Assembly: GCF_041146395.1 (NCBI RefSeq)
Contig: NC_090996.1
Coordinates: forward strand, 32,822,738 to 32,886,737
Length of the DNA stretch: 64,000 bases
Origin: Eulemur rufifrons
Lineage: Eukaryota > Chordata > Mammalia > Primates > Lemuridae
Direction: 5' to 3'
The position numbers were made by a program, and so were the translations under genes. Position 1 is the first letter of the stretch. Every line of letters starts with the position of its first letter. The notes beneath the pieces are model-generated. The model did not search any database. It was not told the origin of the DNA and was given only the letters and a program-made list of their open reading frames with translations. Shown one piece after another: positions 1-13,104 of the stretch.

Positions 1-640
1 GTTCCAAGAAGGATGTGAGAATGGACGTCTGTTGTTCTGTCACTAAAACCTGTTAGGATGCTGCTCTGTCTCTGAGAAGTCCTTGGCCGGGAGCAAATCC
101 CAAAGACCATGCCCCACTGCCAACTCCCTCCACAAATACCCATGAAACCAAAGGGACTAAATCTTCCCTGGGACCCCAGGAGGTCACACCAGACCTGGGC
201 TCAGCCAATCAGATTCTTGCTGCCAGGGCTTTGACTCTTGAAAGAGAGTTGCAAAGACAGAGGTTGATTCTACCCCAATGAATAGCTCCAACTGGCTGGT
301 TCCAGCCCTCCCACACTCCTGCCCACTCCTCAAGCCTGGTCCTGCAGCCCCCTATGCAATCTGTGAGCCCCCAAGAACCTTCCAGTGAGCTCCCTTCTTG
401 CTGCATAGACAGGGTGGGTTGCTGTTGCTTGCAGCCAAGAATCCTGACTGATACACACTTCTCTGTGTTTGTTGTGTTTTGCTTTCAGAGCTAGTATTCC
501 CAAGGATATTTCAAACAACGGGCATTGGTGCAATTCTATAAAAAGGAACCAGAAATCATCTAGATGCCTGCTAGGAAGGCGCAGTGATGGATGCTTCCGG
601 AAGGATGCAAGGTAGTGATATGCTGAGTGAGATCCAGATT
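1..640. other. intergenic, no firm feature
   Basis: No coding exon is recognised. The part from about 200 to 470 has the flavour of an old interspersed repeat (it ends near 'cctgactgatacac', wording typical of ancient mammalian LTR or DNA elements), but I cannot assign a family. Short open frames here are chance. Confidence 0.4.
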
Positions 641-644
641 TGGA

Positions 645-930
645 ATCTGAGTCCTCTCTTCCATACCTCAGGGCCTTTGCATATACCTTCTGCCTGGCTA
701 ATGCCCACCGTTCATCCAGATCTCAGCCTAAGTGTCACTTCCTCAGGAAAACTATCATAACTGGTCACCGTATGTTGACCTGCTATTTATTTGTTGAAGG
801 TCCATGTGTCCTTAATAGGACTGTAAGCCCCAGGACGGTGGCCCAGGGCTATTTTGTCACTACTCTCTCCCCAGGGCCTAGCATGGCCTGGCATGTAACC
901 AGCTTTCCATTAATATTTGCAGAGGAATTC
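645..930 (+). repeat. LINE L2 fragment, sense
   Basis: The sequence follows the 3' part of L2. It starts with 'cctcagggcctttgcata' and 'tctgcctggctaatgccc', continues with a 'tctcagcctaagtgtcacttcctca' type stretch, then 'tatttatttgttg', 'aggactgtaagccccagga', and ends in 'cctagcatggcctggcat' before the truncated '-aatatttg' tail. The 101-residue open frame inside it is the L2 3' region, not a gene. Confidence 0.8.
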
Positions 931-954
931 ACATACATTGGATAGAATCAAATT

Positions 955-1135
955 ATGTGTATCCTCCTGGCACCCATGAGGTCAAGGCTATTATTATCAT
1001 CCCTATTTTACAGGTAGGAATCTGAGAAACAAGCAGTTGAAGGAATTTCCCATAAGTCGCCTAAACTATGCAGGGTGGAGAGCGGATTTGAACCCATGCA
1101 TTCTGACTCCAGAGTCCTCTTAATTGCTCCATGGG
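955..1135 (-). repeat. MIR SINE, antisense
   Basis: Antisense MIR core: 'attattatcatccctatttt' then 'acaggtaggaatctgagaaa', 'ggatttgaacccatgcattc' and 'tgactccagagtcctcttaa'. It is highly diverged, as expected for an element predating placental radiation. Confidence 0.85.
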
Positions 1136-1149
1136 GGCTTTATGTGAAG

Positions 1150-1730
1150 TAGAGGTTGTGGTTATCTGTTGCTGCATAGCAAACCAACCCAAAATGTAGG
1201 CGCTTAAAAAATACATCGTTTATCCTGCTAACAAATCTGCACTTTAGGTGGGGTTCAACAAGAAGTTCTCCTTTCTGTTCTTCAGATCATCACCGGGGTG
1301 TCTTCCCTGGAGTCTGGAGGAGCCTCTCAAAATGAACCTTTTGTGTGGCTGCAAGAGTTGATCGTCAGCCGAGAGCTCAGCCAGGGCCGTGGCCCAGGGG
1401 CCTCAGTGCTTTTCCACGTGGGTGTTGCCACCAGGCTGCTTGGGCTTCCTCAGGGCAATGGTGGCTGGGCTCAGAGAGTGAGCCTCCAAAGAGAACCAAG
1501 AGGAAGCTGTGTAGCCTTTTCTAATTTAGCCTCCGAAGTCGAGTAGAGCCACATCCTATGTGTGGATACAATCTCAAGCCTGCTCAGACGCAAGAGGAAT
1601 GGACTTTGTACTCCACCTCTGCATAGGTACGTGTGTGACAAGCTTCTAGAAGAACTCACAGGACAGGAGATGATACTGTGGCCATCAGCAGAGAATACAA
1701 TCTGCCACAGCAAACAGTATGTTGTGTGAC
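1150..1730 (-). repeat. ancient LTR-like repeat (MaLR type), antisense
   Basis: It begins 'gttatctgttgctgcatagc' and 'aaaccaacccaaaatgtagg', the usual antisense start of MaLR/MLT-type LTRs. It then runs through 'gcttaaaaaatacatcg' into a diverged body. The exact family and the right edge are uncertain. Confidence 0.45.
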
Positions 1731-2877
1731 CTCACCAAGCTGTCCTAACTTACAAACCCAACTTAAAAATAACCACCCCCAGCAAGCCACCCCCAGGGAC
1801 CCCACTGAGAGTTTAGAATCACTGGACTAGAGGAAAGAAGCTGGGGATGTAAAAGCCACTGGCTGGTGGGGATAGGGGAGGGATTCTTCCCCCACAATAT
1901 TTACATATTTTCACTTCATTTCCTTAGGATGCCTGAAGCTCTACTAATTAGAAACTCATTTGAGATAACTAGTAACCAATTTAAAAATGCAAACACCTCT
2001 CAGCTGGGGGGCTGGGGTAGCCAGAGTCCTCCAAACAGTTGCATAAATTGGCTTATCAAGGATTTCCTCCTACCCCCTGCTGAGGGCCAGTTGCAAGAAG
2101 AGAGTAGGGAAGGGCATTGGGCAACTTTGTTGCTAACAGCATTTCTGGATAGAAACCTGGGGGAAAGAGGCAAGTGGAGTGGGCAGAGGAGGGAGGAAGG
2201 TAAGCTTATTTCTAAGTCTGAACGAGCGTCCTGGTTTGAGGGCTCTGCAAATATGGCCCCGATCAGGCTACAAGATGTTGTGGCAGCGACATTTACACCC
2301 GGTCACTCCTGGCGGACGGAGCCACTTTTCAGAACACCCTTGCACAGCGGTGCAGAGCGGCCGGTTCCACGAGCAGCCAGCAGAGCCATAACTCACGCTG
2401 TCACCGCTCCCCTCAAACCCCTTCAGTAAGCACTTTTAATCAATGCAACAAGAATAAACATTTGCTGCAGAGTAGAAATGTGCAGGGAGCAAAGCAAAAG
2501 CTTCTGGCTGCGTCTATGCAAGAGCGCTCAGGAAAAGCCCCTGTTCTGTCGTGGCTGCCAGCCTGGGCCTCGGCACATCTTCCCCAAGGGCCGAGTCTCC
2601 CTCTCCGTGTGCATCTGTGCTCTGAGTGCCATCTGTCAACCACTCCACTCTCGGCTGACATTTCAAGCATCTCTGCTATCTAAATGGTCACCATCCATCC
2701 CCGCAAGCCCCCGAGTGACAATGAACTTAGATGAGAAAACAGGTTTCAGGGTAGATTTCAGTGGAGCATCTTGGAAGCCCCGTGTGGGGATGAAATCGTT
2801 TTCCCCAGCTGTGGGTTATATTTTCATTGTCATCTGCTTTGGTCATTAAGGACTTGGAAACTGGCTCTCCAGAAGCC
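1731..2877. other. intergenic, nothing recognised
   Basis: I see no coding similarity and no repeat I can name. The 187-residue open frame starting near 1866 has no recognisable domain and low-complexity-like composition. I treat it as chance. Confidence 0.4.
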
Positions 2878-3025
2878 CTCTGAGGTGGGCATCTTTGCAA
2901 TTCTCACTTAACAGAGGCAGAGACCGATCTCAGAGAGGTTGAGTAACTAACCCAAGCCCACACAGGCAGCGAGCGGTGGAGCTGGGACAGGCTTCCCCCC
3001 CAAGCCTGTGTTTGAAACCATCCTG
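2878..3025 (-). repeat. MIR SINE, antisense
   Basis: It shows 'cacttaacagaggcagagac', 'cagagaggttgagtaactaa', 'cccaagcccacacaggcagc' and 'gtgtttgaaacca', the antisense MIR signature. Confidence 0.75.
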
Positions 3026-3364
3026 CCATGGGCGGTGGGGAGGCCACCCACTCCTGAGGGCTTAGAAGACACAGGCTGATGGCCTCAGAGAGCTAAAACA
3101 GATAAGGGAGGGGAGGCTTGGTGGCAGCCACCTCCTGTCTGTGTGGCCCTTCCAACAGAGGCAGGCCATGTGGACAGAAGCCCAAGGATTCAGATCAAGG
3201 TGCACCCGTGAAGCAGCCAAGATGTGAAAGCAAAAGGGAGGCAGGGGGACGCCTAACGCAGCAGTCTTGTCCCCAGGGTGCCTGCACCAGAGAAAGAGAA
3301 AGGTAGGGGGAGGGGGGAGGTGCTCAGACCCTCTGCATCAAAATCCCTAGAAAAGAGGGAAAAT

Positions 3365-3702
3365 GCAGGTTCCTTTGCACAGATGAACCTTGAAACCATC
3401 GTGCTGAGTGACAGAGCCAGACACAAAGGCTGCGTACTGTGTGATTCCATTTCAATGAAACGTCCAGAATAGGCAAATCCACAGAGACAGGAGTAGATTA
3501 GCGGTGGCCCAGGGCGGCTGGGGGGAGTGACTGCTTAACGGGAACGGGGTTTCTTCTGGGCGTGACGAGGCTCTGAAACTAGACAGTGACGATGGCCACA
3601 CAACACTCAACATACGTAATGACACTGAATTTTGCTCTTTCAAATAGTTTCAGTGGTAAGTTGTACGTTATGCGTATTTTACCACGATTTAAAAAGATGC
3701 AG
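3365..3702 (+). repeat. old L1 3' end, sense
   Basis: This is the L1M 3' tail pattern: 'agatgaaccttgaaacc', 'gtgctgagtgacagagccag', 'gattccatttcaatgaaa', then 'acactgaattttgctctt' and 'gtattttaccacgatttaaa'. It is very diverged and has no coding capacity. Confidence 0.75.
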
Positions 3703-3711
3703 ATTCTGGGT

Positions 3712-4345
3712 TTCATCATGCACTTGACAGATATTTATAGGAGACACTGTAAGTGCCAAGCGCTGTTCTGGATGCTGGAGACATAGTAGTGAGCAAAACA
3801 GACAAACACTCTGCTCTCACAGAGCTGACATCCTCGTGAGAGGAACAGAAAATAAATAAGATAAAGACTTTAAGTGTTTATGCGTTAGAGATAAACAAAG
3901 CAAGGAGGGAGACGGGGTGTGGGAGGGGCTCTGGGTATTGGGATTTTAGACAGGGAGGGCCGGGAAGGGCTCACCACGAGGCTACATCTGAGCAGAGAGC
4001 TGAAGGAATGATGGAGCCTGTAGATCTGGCGGAACAGTGCTCCAGGCAGAGGAAACAGCAAGTGCAAAGGCCCTGGGGTGGAAGCAGGCCGAACACAAAC
4101 ATGGAACAGTGAAGAGACCATTGTAGCTGAAGAGAGAGTGAAGCAGAGAGCAGTAGGAGACAGAACAGAGAGGAGGCTATTACAGGCTGGGTCACGTCGG
4201 TTATAGTCGGGACTCTGGCTTCGGCTGTGAGTGAGATGTGAGCCGTGGCGGGGTCCTTAACAGAGAACTGACATGACCTGACGCGTCTACACTGTGGAGT
4301 GCAGACAGGAGGAGAGCAAGCTAGCTAGAAGGTCATGAGGGAGAT
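3712..4345 (-). repeat. L2-type LINE, antisense
   Basis: It starts with the inverted L2 3' end ('gacagatatttataggagac', 'agtgccaagcgctgttctgg', 'agtagtgagcaaaacagaca'). It continues into the typical antisense body ('gcagaggaaacagcaagtgc', 'aaaggccctggggtggaagc'). The Alu at 4422 lies just downstream, and similar sequence resumes near 5000, so the Alu probably split one old element. Confidence 0.65.
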
Positions 4346-4410
4346 ACCACAGGTGGGGGCTCACGGTGGCTCAGACCTGGCCGGGGCTGAAGACAGGCTG
4401 GACATACTTT

Positions 4411-4768
4411 GAAAATGGAGCGGCCGGGCGCGGTGGCTCATGCCTGTAATCCTAGCACTCTGGGAGGCCGAGGCGGGTGGATCGCTCGAGGTCAGGAGTT
4501 TGAGACCAGCCTGAGCAAGAGCGACCCCGTCTCTACTAAAAAATAGAAAGAAATTATCTGGCCAACTAAAAATATATATAGAAAAAATTAGCCGGGCATG
4601 GTGGCGCATGCCTGTAGTCCCAGCTACTCGGGAGGCTGAGGCGGGAGGATCACTTAAGCCCAGGAGTTTGAGGTTGCTGTGAGCTAGGCTGATGCCACGG
4701 CACTCACTCTAGCCCGGGCAACAGAGTGAGACTCTGTCTCAAAGAAAAAAAAAGAAAGAAAATGGAGC
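4411..4768 (+). mobile_element. Alu SINE (strepsirrhine form), full length
   Basis: A complete dimeric Alu starts with 'ggccgggcgcggtggctcat' at 4422 and ends in an A-rich tail near 4757. Both pol III boxes are recognisable in the left arm. The right arm has the lemur-type 'ttgctgtgagctaggctgat'. A target-site duplication, 'gaaaatggagc', flanks it at 4411-4421 and 4758-4768, which fixes the insertion boundaries. Confidence 0.92.
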
Positions 4769-4999
4769 AGCTCGCTGGCTTCTTAAGCCTGGGCCCCAGG
4801 GCCTGCGTTTTGAACAAGCTGCCCAGGGGGTTCTGAGACAGTCTGAAGTTGAAGAGCCCAGGTGTAAGCCAGCCTTCCGTTTCATCCTCGGGGAAGTACC
4901 CACTGGGTTTTCCCCACACCAGCTCAGAGGAGGTGCTAGAGCGGACGTCCTGCGACGTCTGGATGTGCGTGCACGGCCCTGGAGCAGGCTCAGAGCGCC

Positions 5000-5808
5000 G
5001 AGCCCCATGTCAGGTGCTGGGGTACGGTGGTGAGCACCCAGGGTCCTCTCCAGTGAGCCTTCCATTCGATAAGGCAAGTAAACAGCAAAAACAAAATCAT
5101 TTCCAACTCTGAGTGGGAAGAGCTGTGATAATGGCATGCGTGGGGCAGAGGGGACATGCAGAAGAGACACCCAATCTCTATCAGGCGGTCAGAACGCCTT
5201 CCCTGTCAGAGGACCCCTAAGGTGAAGGCTGGAAAACGCCAGGAGTCACCAAGTGAATGAGGAGGGGGTAGAAGACCGTCCCCAGCAGAGGGAAGAGCAT
5301 GTGCAAAGCCCGAGAGGTCAGAGCGTGTTTAAGGAGCTCAGAGACGTTGATGTGATTATGAGAAGTGAGGGACGTAGCGGTGAGCCGGAGCCACATTACA
5401 CATGTTCTTGTCAGACACACTCATGCTGTAGACAGGGAGCCAGTAGACGTCTTCAGGCTGGGGGGGGGGGGGCGGTGATGATCCACCTTGTGCTAACAAA
5501 AGAGCAGTCTGGCCAGAGGAGGGACGGGAGGGGAGGAAACCAGGAAGCGGCCACCACCCGCCAAGTGAGATGAGACTTCCCAGTGCGAGTGGCGGGGAGG
5601 GGGTGAACTAGCTTGATGGAGGGAGGCAGGGTGACGCCCAGGTTTGGGGAGCTTGGTGAACTTGGCCGGAGAGGAAAGGTGAGCTGAGGTCAGTGCAAGG
5701 TGGACATGCAAGTGGGGATGACCAGTGGGCAGTTAGATATATCAGCCTGGAGTTATCCAGAGAGTTCTGGAGTGGAAACAAATATTTAAGGACCTTGGGA
5801 ATAGGTGA
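5000..5808 (-). repeat. ancient L2-associated repeat, antisense
   Basis: The style matches the block at 3.7-4.3 kb: 'agcagagggaagagcatgtg', 'caaagcccgagaggtcagag', 'gatgacc agtgggcagtta' (read without the break) and 'gatatatcagcctggagtta'. It probably continues the element interrupted by the Alu at 4422. It contains a G run at about 5461-5472 and abuts a C run at about 5813-5830. No gene is seen. Confidence 0.5.
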
Positions 5809-5812
5809 GTCC

Positions 5813-5830
5813 CCCCCCCCCCGCCCCCCG
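5813..5830. repeat. C homopolymer-rich tract
   Basis: A run of C broken by one G, next to L2-type sequence. It is short, low-complexity and prone to assembly error. Confidence 0.85.
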
Positions 5831-5939
5831 CTGCCCTGAAGAAGATGCAGAGAAATGAGAATAGAACACAGGGGACAAATAAAGGGGAGGGATTCATGAT
5901 TAAAACCAACCAACCATCAGACATCTTCCAATAAAACAC

Positions 5940-6860
5940 GTGTTGGAGGCTTCCTCAGGCTGAGTTACGCAGGACCATATCTAAAGATCATATTCAAAAT
6001 AAAATAACTGCTGCGAAGGTCTCAATTAAAACATTTAATGCTGCTTTTTAAAAAAAAAAAAAAGTGCTAAAAACGGGAGTTCAGCTATTGCACAGACCCT
6101 GGAGCAATTTTTTGGCACGTGTCTATAAACACGAATCTGATCTGACTCAAGGGGGTATCACATCAAGTGTAAAAAAAATCTAATTCCATTGCCTGGAAGA
6201 GCCTTTCTGCCAGGTGCAAGACCCTAATCCAGCCGAAGAGATTTCTAATGATTAACAGGCTGGGAATACAGAGGTTGTTGGTTTTTGAGATTGCTTTCCC
6301 TGTATCTTCACGCCAGTCGCAAAAAAAGTCAAAAGGCTCCCAATACATCAAAATAAAAATGACACTCGGTCACAGAGGAAACAGATTATAGGTCAATCAC
6401 CTTGATTAGTTTTTAACGGTGAGAAGCGATTAATGTTACTGAATAAGCAAATCTGTTTGCATAACCAGATCTCTATAGGCTACTGGGAATAAAGGGTTTT
6501 CCTAAGTGGATGATTTGTACAACGACAGCCTTTGGGTCTCTGGTGGAACAGCTCTGATGAGGAAATGTTCCCTTAATTACGTGGAAGGCCAATTGCCACG
6601 TTATAGCCACATTGTTTTGCAGATTACAGATAATTTCACCATTTCCATAGCTTCAGCACTATAATTCTGGAGAAAATGCAGGCACCAAGAAGACACTTGA
6701 GGCACATTATGCTGGAGATAAAGATGTTTTAGCGAATTCAATTTAAGCTACAACATTAAAGTTATTTTGTTGAATAAAACATAACGCAATAATGAGCTTG
6801 TGTATGTCAAGTCTATGGTGGAGGTAATATACCCAGAGAGGGCACAGCCCCGCTCCTTCT
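5940..6860. other. low-repeat AT-rich island, possible conserved non-coding element
   Basis: About 0.9 kb with no repeat family I can name and no open frame of note, in a window otherwise full of fossils. It is dense in TAAT/ATTA cores and has inverted-looking AT words, for example 'ttaattacgtggaaggccaa', 'gattagtttttaacggtga' and 'aagcgattaatgttactga'. Such islands in gene-poor DNA are often developmental enhancers. That is inference only; conservation was not tested. Confidence 0.35.
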
Positions 6861-6950
6861 TCCGTGCTCATTAGAGTAATAGATAACGCCACGGAGAGAA
6901 CCTCTCTAGTATGTGCCTCATCTCAGGGTGTGTTTCCTGCAACTGTGCAG

Positions 6951-7053
6951 GAAGGAAGGAAGGAAGGAAGGAAGGAAGGAAGGAAGGGAGGAAGGAGGGA
7001 AGGAAGGAAGGAAGGAAGGAAAGAAGGAAGGAAGGAAGAAAGGAAGGAAAAAG
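6951..7053 (+). repeat. (GGAA)n microsatellite
   Basis: About 100 bp of GGAA repeats with scattered GGAG/GAAA interruptions. It makes the lysine/arginine/glycine-rich open frames seen on both strands here, which are not proteins. Confidence 0.97.
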
Positions 7054-8653
<1,600 letters not shown>

Positions 8654-8736
8654 AATAACCCATAAGTTAAAGGGGAAATCACAACAGAAATTACTAAATA
8701 TTTCTTGCTGGTTGACAATAAAACTTTATATAAACT

Positions 8737-8737
<1 letters not shown>

Positions 8738-8767
<30 letters not shown>

Positions 8768-8790
8768 TATATGTATTTTTTTTTTTTCAG
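8738..8790. repeat. (TA)n(CA)n(TA)n microsatellite plus T run
   Basis: A compound dinucleotide tract, TA then CA then TA, followed by about a dozen T. Confidence 0.95.
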
Positions 8791-9754
8791 TTGGATAAGT
8801 TCAGTTACTTGGCTTTTGCTTTCATCGTATCATTCCAGGAGGCAGCGGTCGCTCGTTCCACTCCTGCTTTTATTGCAATGTGTAATTCATAAGAACACAC
8901 CTCTCTCTTCCAGGGAGCTAAACACTGAGCTGAGGTATATGCTGCAACACACCGCGTGCCGGGGCAGGTGGGAGGCGAGCACACGCACAACTGCAGATTT
9001 GCGCAGTGACAGAGGCAGTGGCTTGGACAGCTCTTCACTCCACTGAGCATCCAGACAGAAACCAAAAGTCAGTTGCTGAGCTGTCTCAGTGCTTTCATTT
9101 TATTTCAACTTTTAGGGGACAGGTTGCAATTAAGAGAATGAAAATAAAGCGATAAGCATGTAAGGTAATGTATTCACATGTAAATGATGAGACTGGAGTG
9201 AGAACATGTCCCTCTTTGGTTCCTCGGGCTCTATTTCCCATAGCTCAGAGCGCCCCGTTTCCCTCTGTCCACCGTGTCAGGGACAATCTAGGTGCCTGCC
9301 CCCAACCCAGGTGCGGGGGGACTGGGGAGTATAATCTAGCTGAGTGTTCCGGGGCAAAATGAAACGGTTTTGGACACGTGGCACCGTCCCCACGGCAGTA
9401 TGTGCAGCAAGAAAATGCATTCAGTGCTCACTCTGCCCAACACACCATAGACACCATGCAAGAGTTTTAAAAGAATCTCCGCATAAATTTATGATTTACT
9501 TAAAAAGACAGAGAGCACATTTCTGAAACAACATGGTAATTATCCTCAAAACAAGAGAATACCCAAAAGCATATAGGGCGATACAAGAAGAAATTTCAAT
9601 GACAGCAAGAGATAAACTTTTTATCTATTAAATTATAAAATATTTTTAAATGCTTCCCAGGGTGAGGTGAAGCTGATACACTCATACGTGGTTTGTGATG
9701 ATGTAAAATAACATAACCTTCGTAGAAAGCAAATCTGAAAATGCCTTAGGAGCC
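8791..9754. other. intergenic, nothing recognised
   Basis: Mixed unique-looking sequence without a nameable repeat or exon. Confidence 0.35.
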
Positions 9755-10135
9755 CCTGTGCATGTTTATACACTTTGACCAAATGGTTCTCACCTAAGGG
9801 GATTTATCTCCAAAAAGTGAAAGAAAGAAAGAAAAAAGCCCTGTGCTGGAAAGACGTTCATTGCTGCATTGTTTAAAATAGCAAAACATGGAAGCAGGTT
9901 GTATGTCCAACAATTGGGTAATAGTTAAATTAATGACGGCACATTCATTACATTAATGCAGTTATTAAAAGTAATTATCAAAGCCATGTAGAATATGGAA
10001 AAATAAGTGTAATATTAAGCAAATAAAGGACTCAGAATTATGAGTAGCCTTGGATGGTGAGGACATCAAATAAACAATAATGAAAATATTTACAGCACGA
10101 TGGGAGGTCTCTGTACTATATTTTTCAAATCATTG
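9755..10135 (+). repeat. old L1 fragment, sense
   Basis: The L1M-type pattern is visible: 'ttcattgctgcattgtttaa', 'aatagcaaaacatggaagca', 'gtatgtccaacaattgggta', 'atagttaaattaatgacggc' and 'attaatgcagttattaaaag'. Confidence 0.7.
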
Positions 10136-10529
10136 GAATGGTTTTAGATGGCCTTTGAATGGTTTTTCAAGATACGAGGTGGCACCATTTTAAAATATAA
10201 GGAATCACCAAGATGCAATGAGTTTTTGTTTCTAGACACGAACACAAGAGTGGTGCACACAGCCCCAAGTGTGAGGGTTCCCGCTGTGTACCGTGTGTGT
10301 GCGTGTAAAACCTTGAGGAAAATGCCATCTGCTTCATCCATTTTTACAAAGACGATTCAAAGACAATTTTATCACTAAATTCCTCCAAAACCTCAAAAGC
10401 ACATGTGTTGTATTCAAATCCAGTTTGAGGTCATTAACGACCCTGGCCACAGCAAAGCCTGTCATGGCATGGGGGCAGCTGGGGATGTCACAGCTGCATA
10501 TGGACTGGCGTATGCTTAGGTCTCAGTCT

Positions 10530-10672
10530 GCCACACCCAGCCTAAGAATGGCACAGGCAGGGGACCCAGGGACTGCAGTCCGGATGAGATGTCTGGCTCC
10601 ACCACCCACTGGCTGAGTCACCCAGGCAGGACAGCCTCAATTTCCTTGTCTGCAAAGCAGGCATCACAGTTG
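10530..10672 (+). repeat. MIR SINE fragment, sense
   Basis: It shows 'ggctccaccacccactggct', 'gagtcacccaggcaggacag' and 'tcaatttccttgtctgcaaa'. The following MaLR LTR cuts it off. Confidence 0.55.
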
Positions 10673-10673
10673 C

Positions 10674-10986
10674 TATGGTTTGCATGTTTCCTCCAGAATT
10701 CATGACTTGGAAACTTACGTCCCAACGCAACAGTGCTGGAAGGTGGAGGCCTGCTCTCATGAAGGGATTAATGCTGTCAGACAAAGGGCTCGAGGGAGTG
10801 GGTTCACCCTCTGGCGCTCTTGCCCTTCCACCTTCCACCGTGTGAAGACACAGCAAGAAGGCCCTCGCCCGACGGCCTTGACTTTGGACTTCCCAGCCTC
10901 CAGAACTGTGAGCCAACAAACTTCTGTTCATTATAAATTACCCAGTCTCTGGTATTCTGTGCAAGCACAAAACAGACCAAGACAAT
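10674..10986 (+). mobile_element. ERVL-MaLR LTR (MST-like), sense
   Basis: This is a solo LTR with the MST/THE1-type plan. The start is 'tgctatggtttgcatgtttc', followed by 'ctcatgaagggattaatgct', 'cagcaagaaggccctcgccc', 'cttcccagcctccagaactg' and 'tgagccaacaaacttctgtt'. The end reads '...cacaaaacagaccaagaca'. No internal gag/pol sequence is attached, so this is an old solo LTR. Confidence 0.75.
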
Positions 10987-11149
10987 AGTCACACCCATGG
11001 GCTCTTTGAGAATCAAAGGGGATATAGGAGGCCCCCCAAGCCCCGGGTTCTGTCCATATGAATTCAACAAGTGGAAGTTTCTACTGTATGGTGGGGAGGG
11101 TATGTTCAGTGGGTTTGAGGACATAGGGAGAAAGTGCCATCTGTGAACC

Positions 11150-11300
11150 AGGAAACCAGCCCGCACCAGACACCAAATCTGCCGGCACCCTGGTGTTGGA
11201 TGTTCCAGCCTCCAGAACTGTGAGCAACAACTTGTTGTGTGAGCCACCCAGGCTGTATGTAGTATTTCTGCTATAGCAGCCTGAGTAGGACAGAGGGACA
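11150..11300 (+). mobile_element. partial MaLR-type LTR, sense
   Basis: Only the 3' end of an LTR is present: 'gttccagcctccagaactgt', 'gtgtgagccacccaggctgt' and 'gctatagcagcctgagtagg'. It sits between a full MST-like LTR and an antisense MLT1-like LTR. Confidence 0.6.
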
Positions 11301-11345
11301 CGGAACGACAGGATGGAGTGATCAGGGACAGCCCTACTGAGGACA

Positions 11346-11870
11346 CATGTATCAGTTTCCTGTTGCTGCCATAACAAAGTACCACGAACTCAGTGGCTGA
11401 AACAATACAAATTCATTTTCTTACAGTTCTGTAGGCTAGAACTGCAAACCGGTCTCACTGGGCTAAAATGAAGGTGTTGGCAGGACTGTGCTCCTCCCAG
11501 CAGCTCTGGACGAGGGTCCCTCCCTGGCCTTTTCCGGCTTCTAGAGCCGCCCACATCCCTTGGCCCCCAGCCCCTTCCTGCATCTCCAAACCCAGCAGCC
11601 AGGGACTGAGTCTTTCTCATATTTTATCTCTCTGATTCTGATACTTCTATTTCCCTTTTTCATCTTTTAAGGGTCCTATGACTACACGGGGTCCACCAGG
11701 ATAATCCAAGGAAATTTCCCTATTTTTAAAATCTGCCAATTAGCAACCTTAATTCCATTTGCAACGTGAATTCTTCTCTGCCACATAACCTAACATAGTC
11801 ACGGGTTCCAGGGATTAGGATGTGGACATCTTTGGGGGAGAAGGGTGTCACGGTGCCTGCCACAAGGTAA
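11346..11870 (-). mobile_element. ERVL-MaLR LTR (MLT1-like), antisense
   Basis: It starts 'tgtatcagtttcctgttgct' and 'gccataacaaagtaccacga', then 'ggtctcactgggctaaaatg', 'ggataatccaaggaaatttc', 'cagggattaggatgtggaca' and 'tctttgggggagaagggtgt'. This is the standard antisense MLT1 order. No internal retroviral sequence is seen. Confidence 0.72.
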
Positions 11871-13104
11871 TATTTGCACAGAGGCCCTGGGACAAGGCTG
11901 CAATGTGAAGGTAACGTTCAAATACAGCTGCCACAGCCACCTGTACAAGGGGCAGGGAGGAGAGAGCCTAGAGTGCACAGATCGTGCCGCGCAGCATAGA
12001 CTTCTCCGGAGGGATCTACGCAGCCACTTGGCTGTGTCTGGAGGTGAAATTAGCATCCGCCTGTGCAGCAAACAGCACTTGTCTTAGACACCAAGAGGCC
12101 AAGTGCAAACTCGCTCCTGGGTACAGTGTCTCAGCCATCCAAGGCCGCCGTTCCTAACCCCAGACCCTTCCTAGGAGCCACCATGCGTGCAGGAAGGAGT
12201 TGGGGACGGTGCTTCTCCTGAGAGGGAGGCAGGGAAGCAGGGAAACATGACTGGGAGCCGCAGTTTGGCTGTACCTGCGATGCTGGTTCTTAAGGAACCC
12301 AAAAACGTCTCAAGCAAATAAGGCACCACTGTGTCGTTAATGGGGGAGGGTCTGTTTTATTCTTTCCTGGTTTTCTGTTCTTTTCCATATGTTTGACACA
12401 TTGCACAATTTAACAGAAAATAATAAATTACCAAAAAAAAAAATTAGAGAAACATCTGAACCTCCTTTAAGGCAACATCAGGACTGACTGTGACGTCGCT
12501 GGCAAGCAGAAAGCGCACCCAGCCAGGAACGCGACTAAGAATCACACTGAGAGCCCCTCCAAGGAGAGGCTCCCGGGGAGACGCCTTATGCGGCCCCACC
12601 TGTCCTGCCGCAGCTTCACCCAGCACCCAGCGTCCCCCATCTGGCTGACAGTTAAATTCTAGCATGGAGGTGAAGTCTAGAACATCTGGTCCAATGTGTG
12701 TTTGTAACCTCCCTGGCTGATGCTACAACTGAAGGTTCTACACGTGTGAAACAGCAGATGGGAGACAAGCAGGGTCCCAGAAGGAGGACGGCAGCCTCCT
12801 CTCCCCCTTCTGAGGGTTGCCGGGGCACACACAGCTGCCGTGGTGCCAGCATCCGAAGGAGCCCTCGCCCTTGCACCCCCACCTGCCCCTGCTCCAGCCT
12901 GGGCTGGGGTCTCATGCCTGCAGCCACCATCCTTGCATCAACACTTCGGGGCTCTGGAAATCAGCACAGCCGACCTCCGGGGCCTTTCCTGATCTGTCTT
13001 GGACACCAGCAAGTCTCAAGCATCCTTCCCAGCCACACCTGAAACACCAGAGCCCATCACAGATTTCAGCCCCAACTTGGAATATTCAAGGCAGGAATCC
13101 TTAT
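11871..13104. other. intergenic, nothing firm
   Basis: A possible L1-type 3' tail lies at about 12290-12440 ('gttctttt' then 'ccatatgtttgacacattgc', ending in an A run). The rest is GC-richer sequence without a nameable feature. The overlapping open frames on both strands show no domain. Confidence 0.35.
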
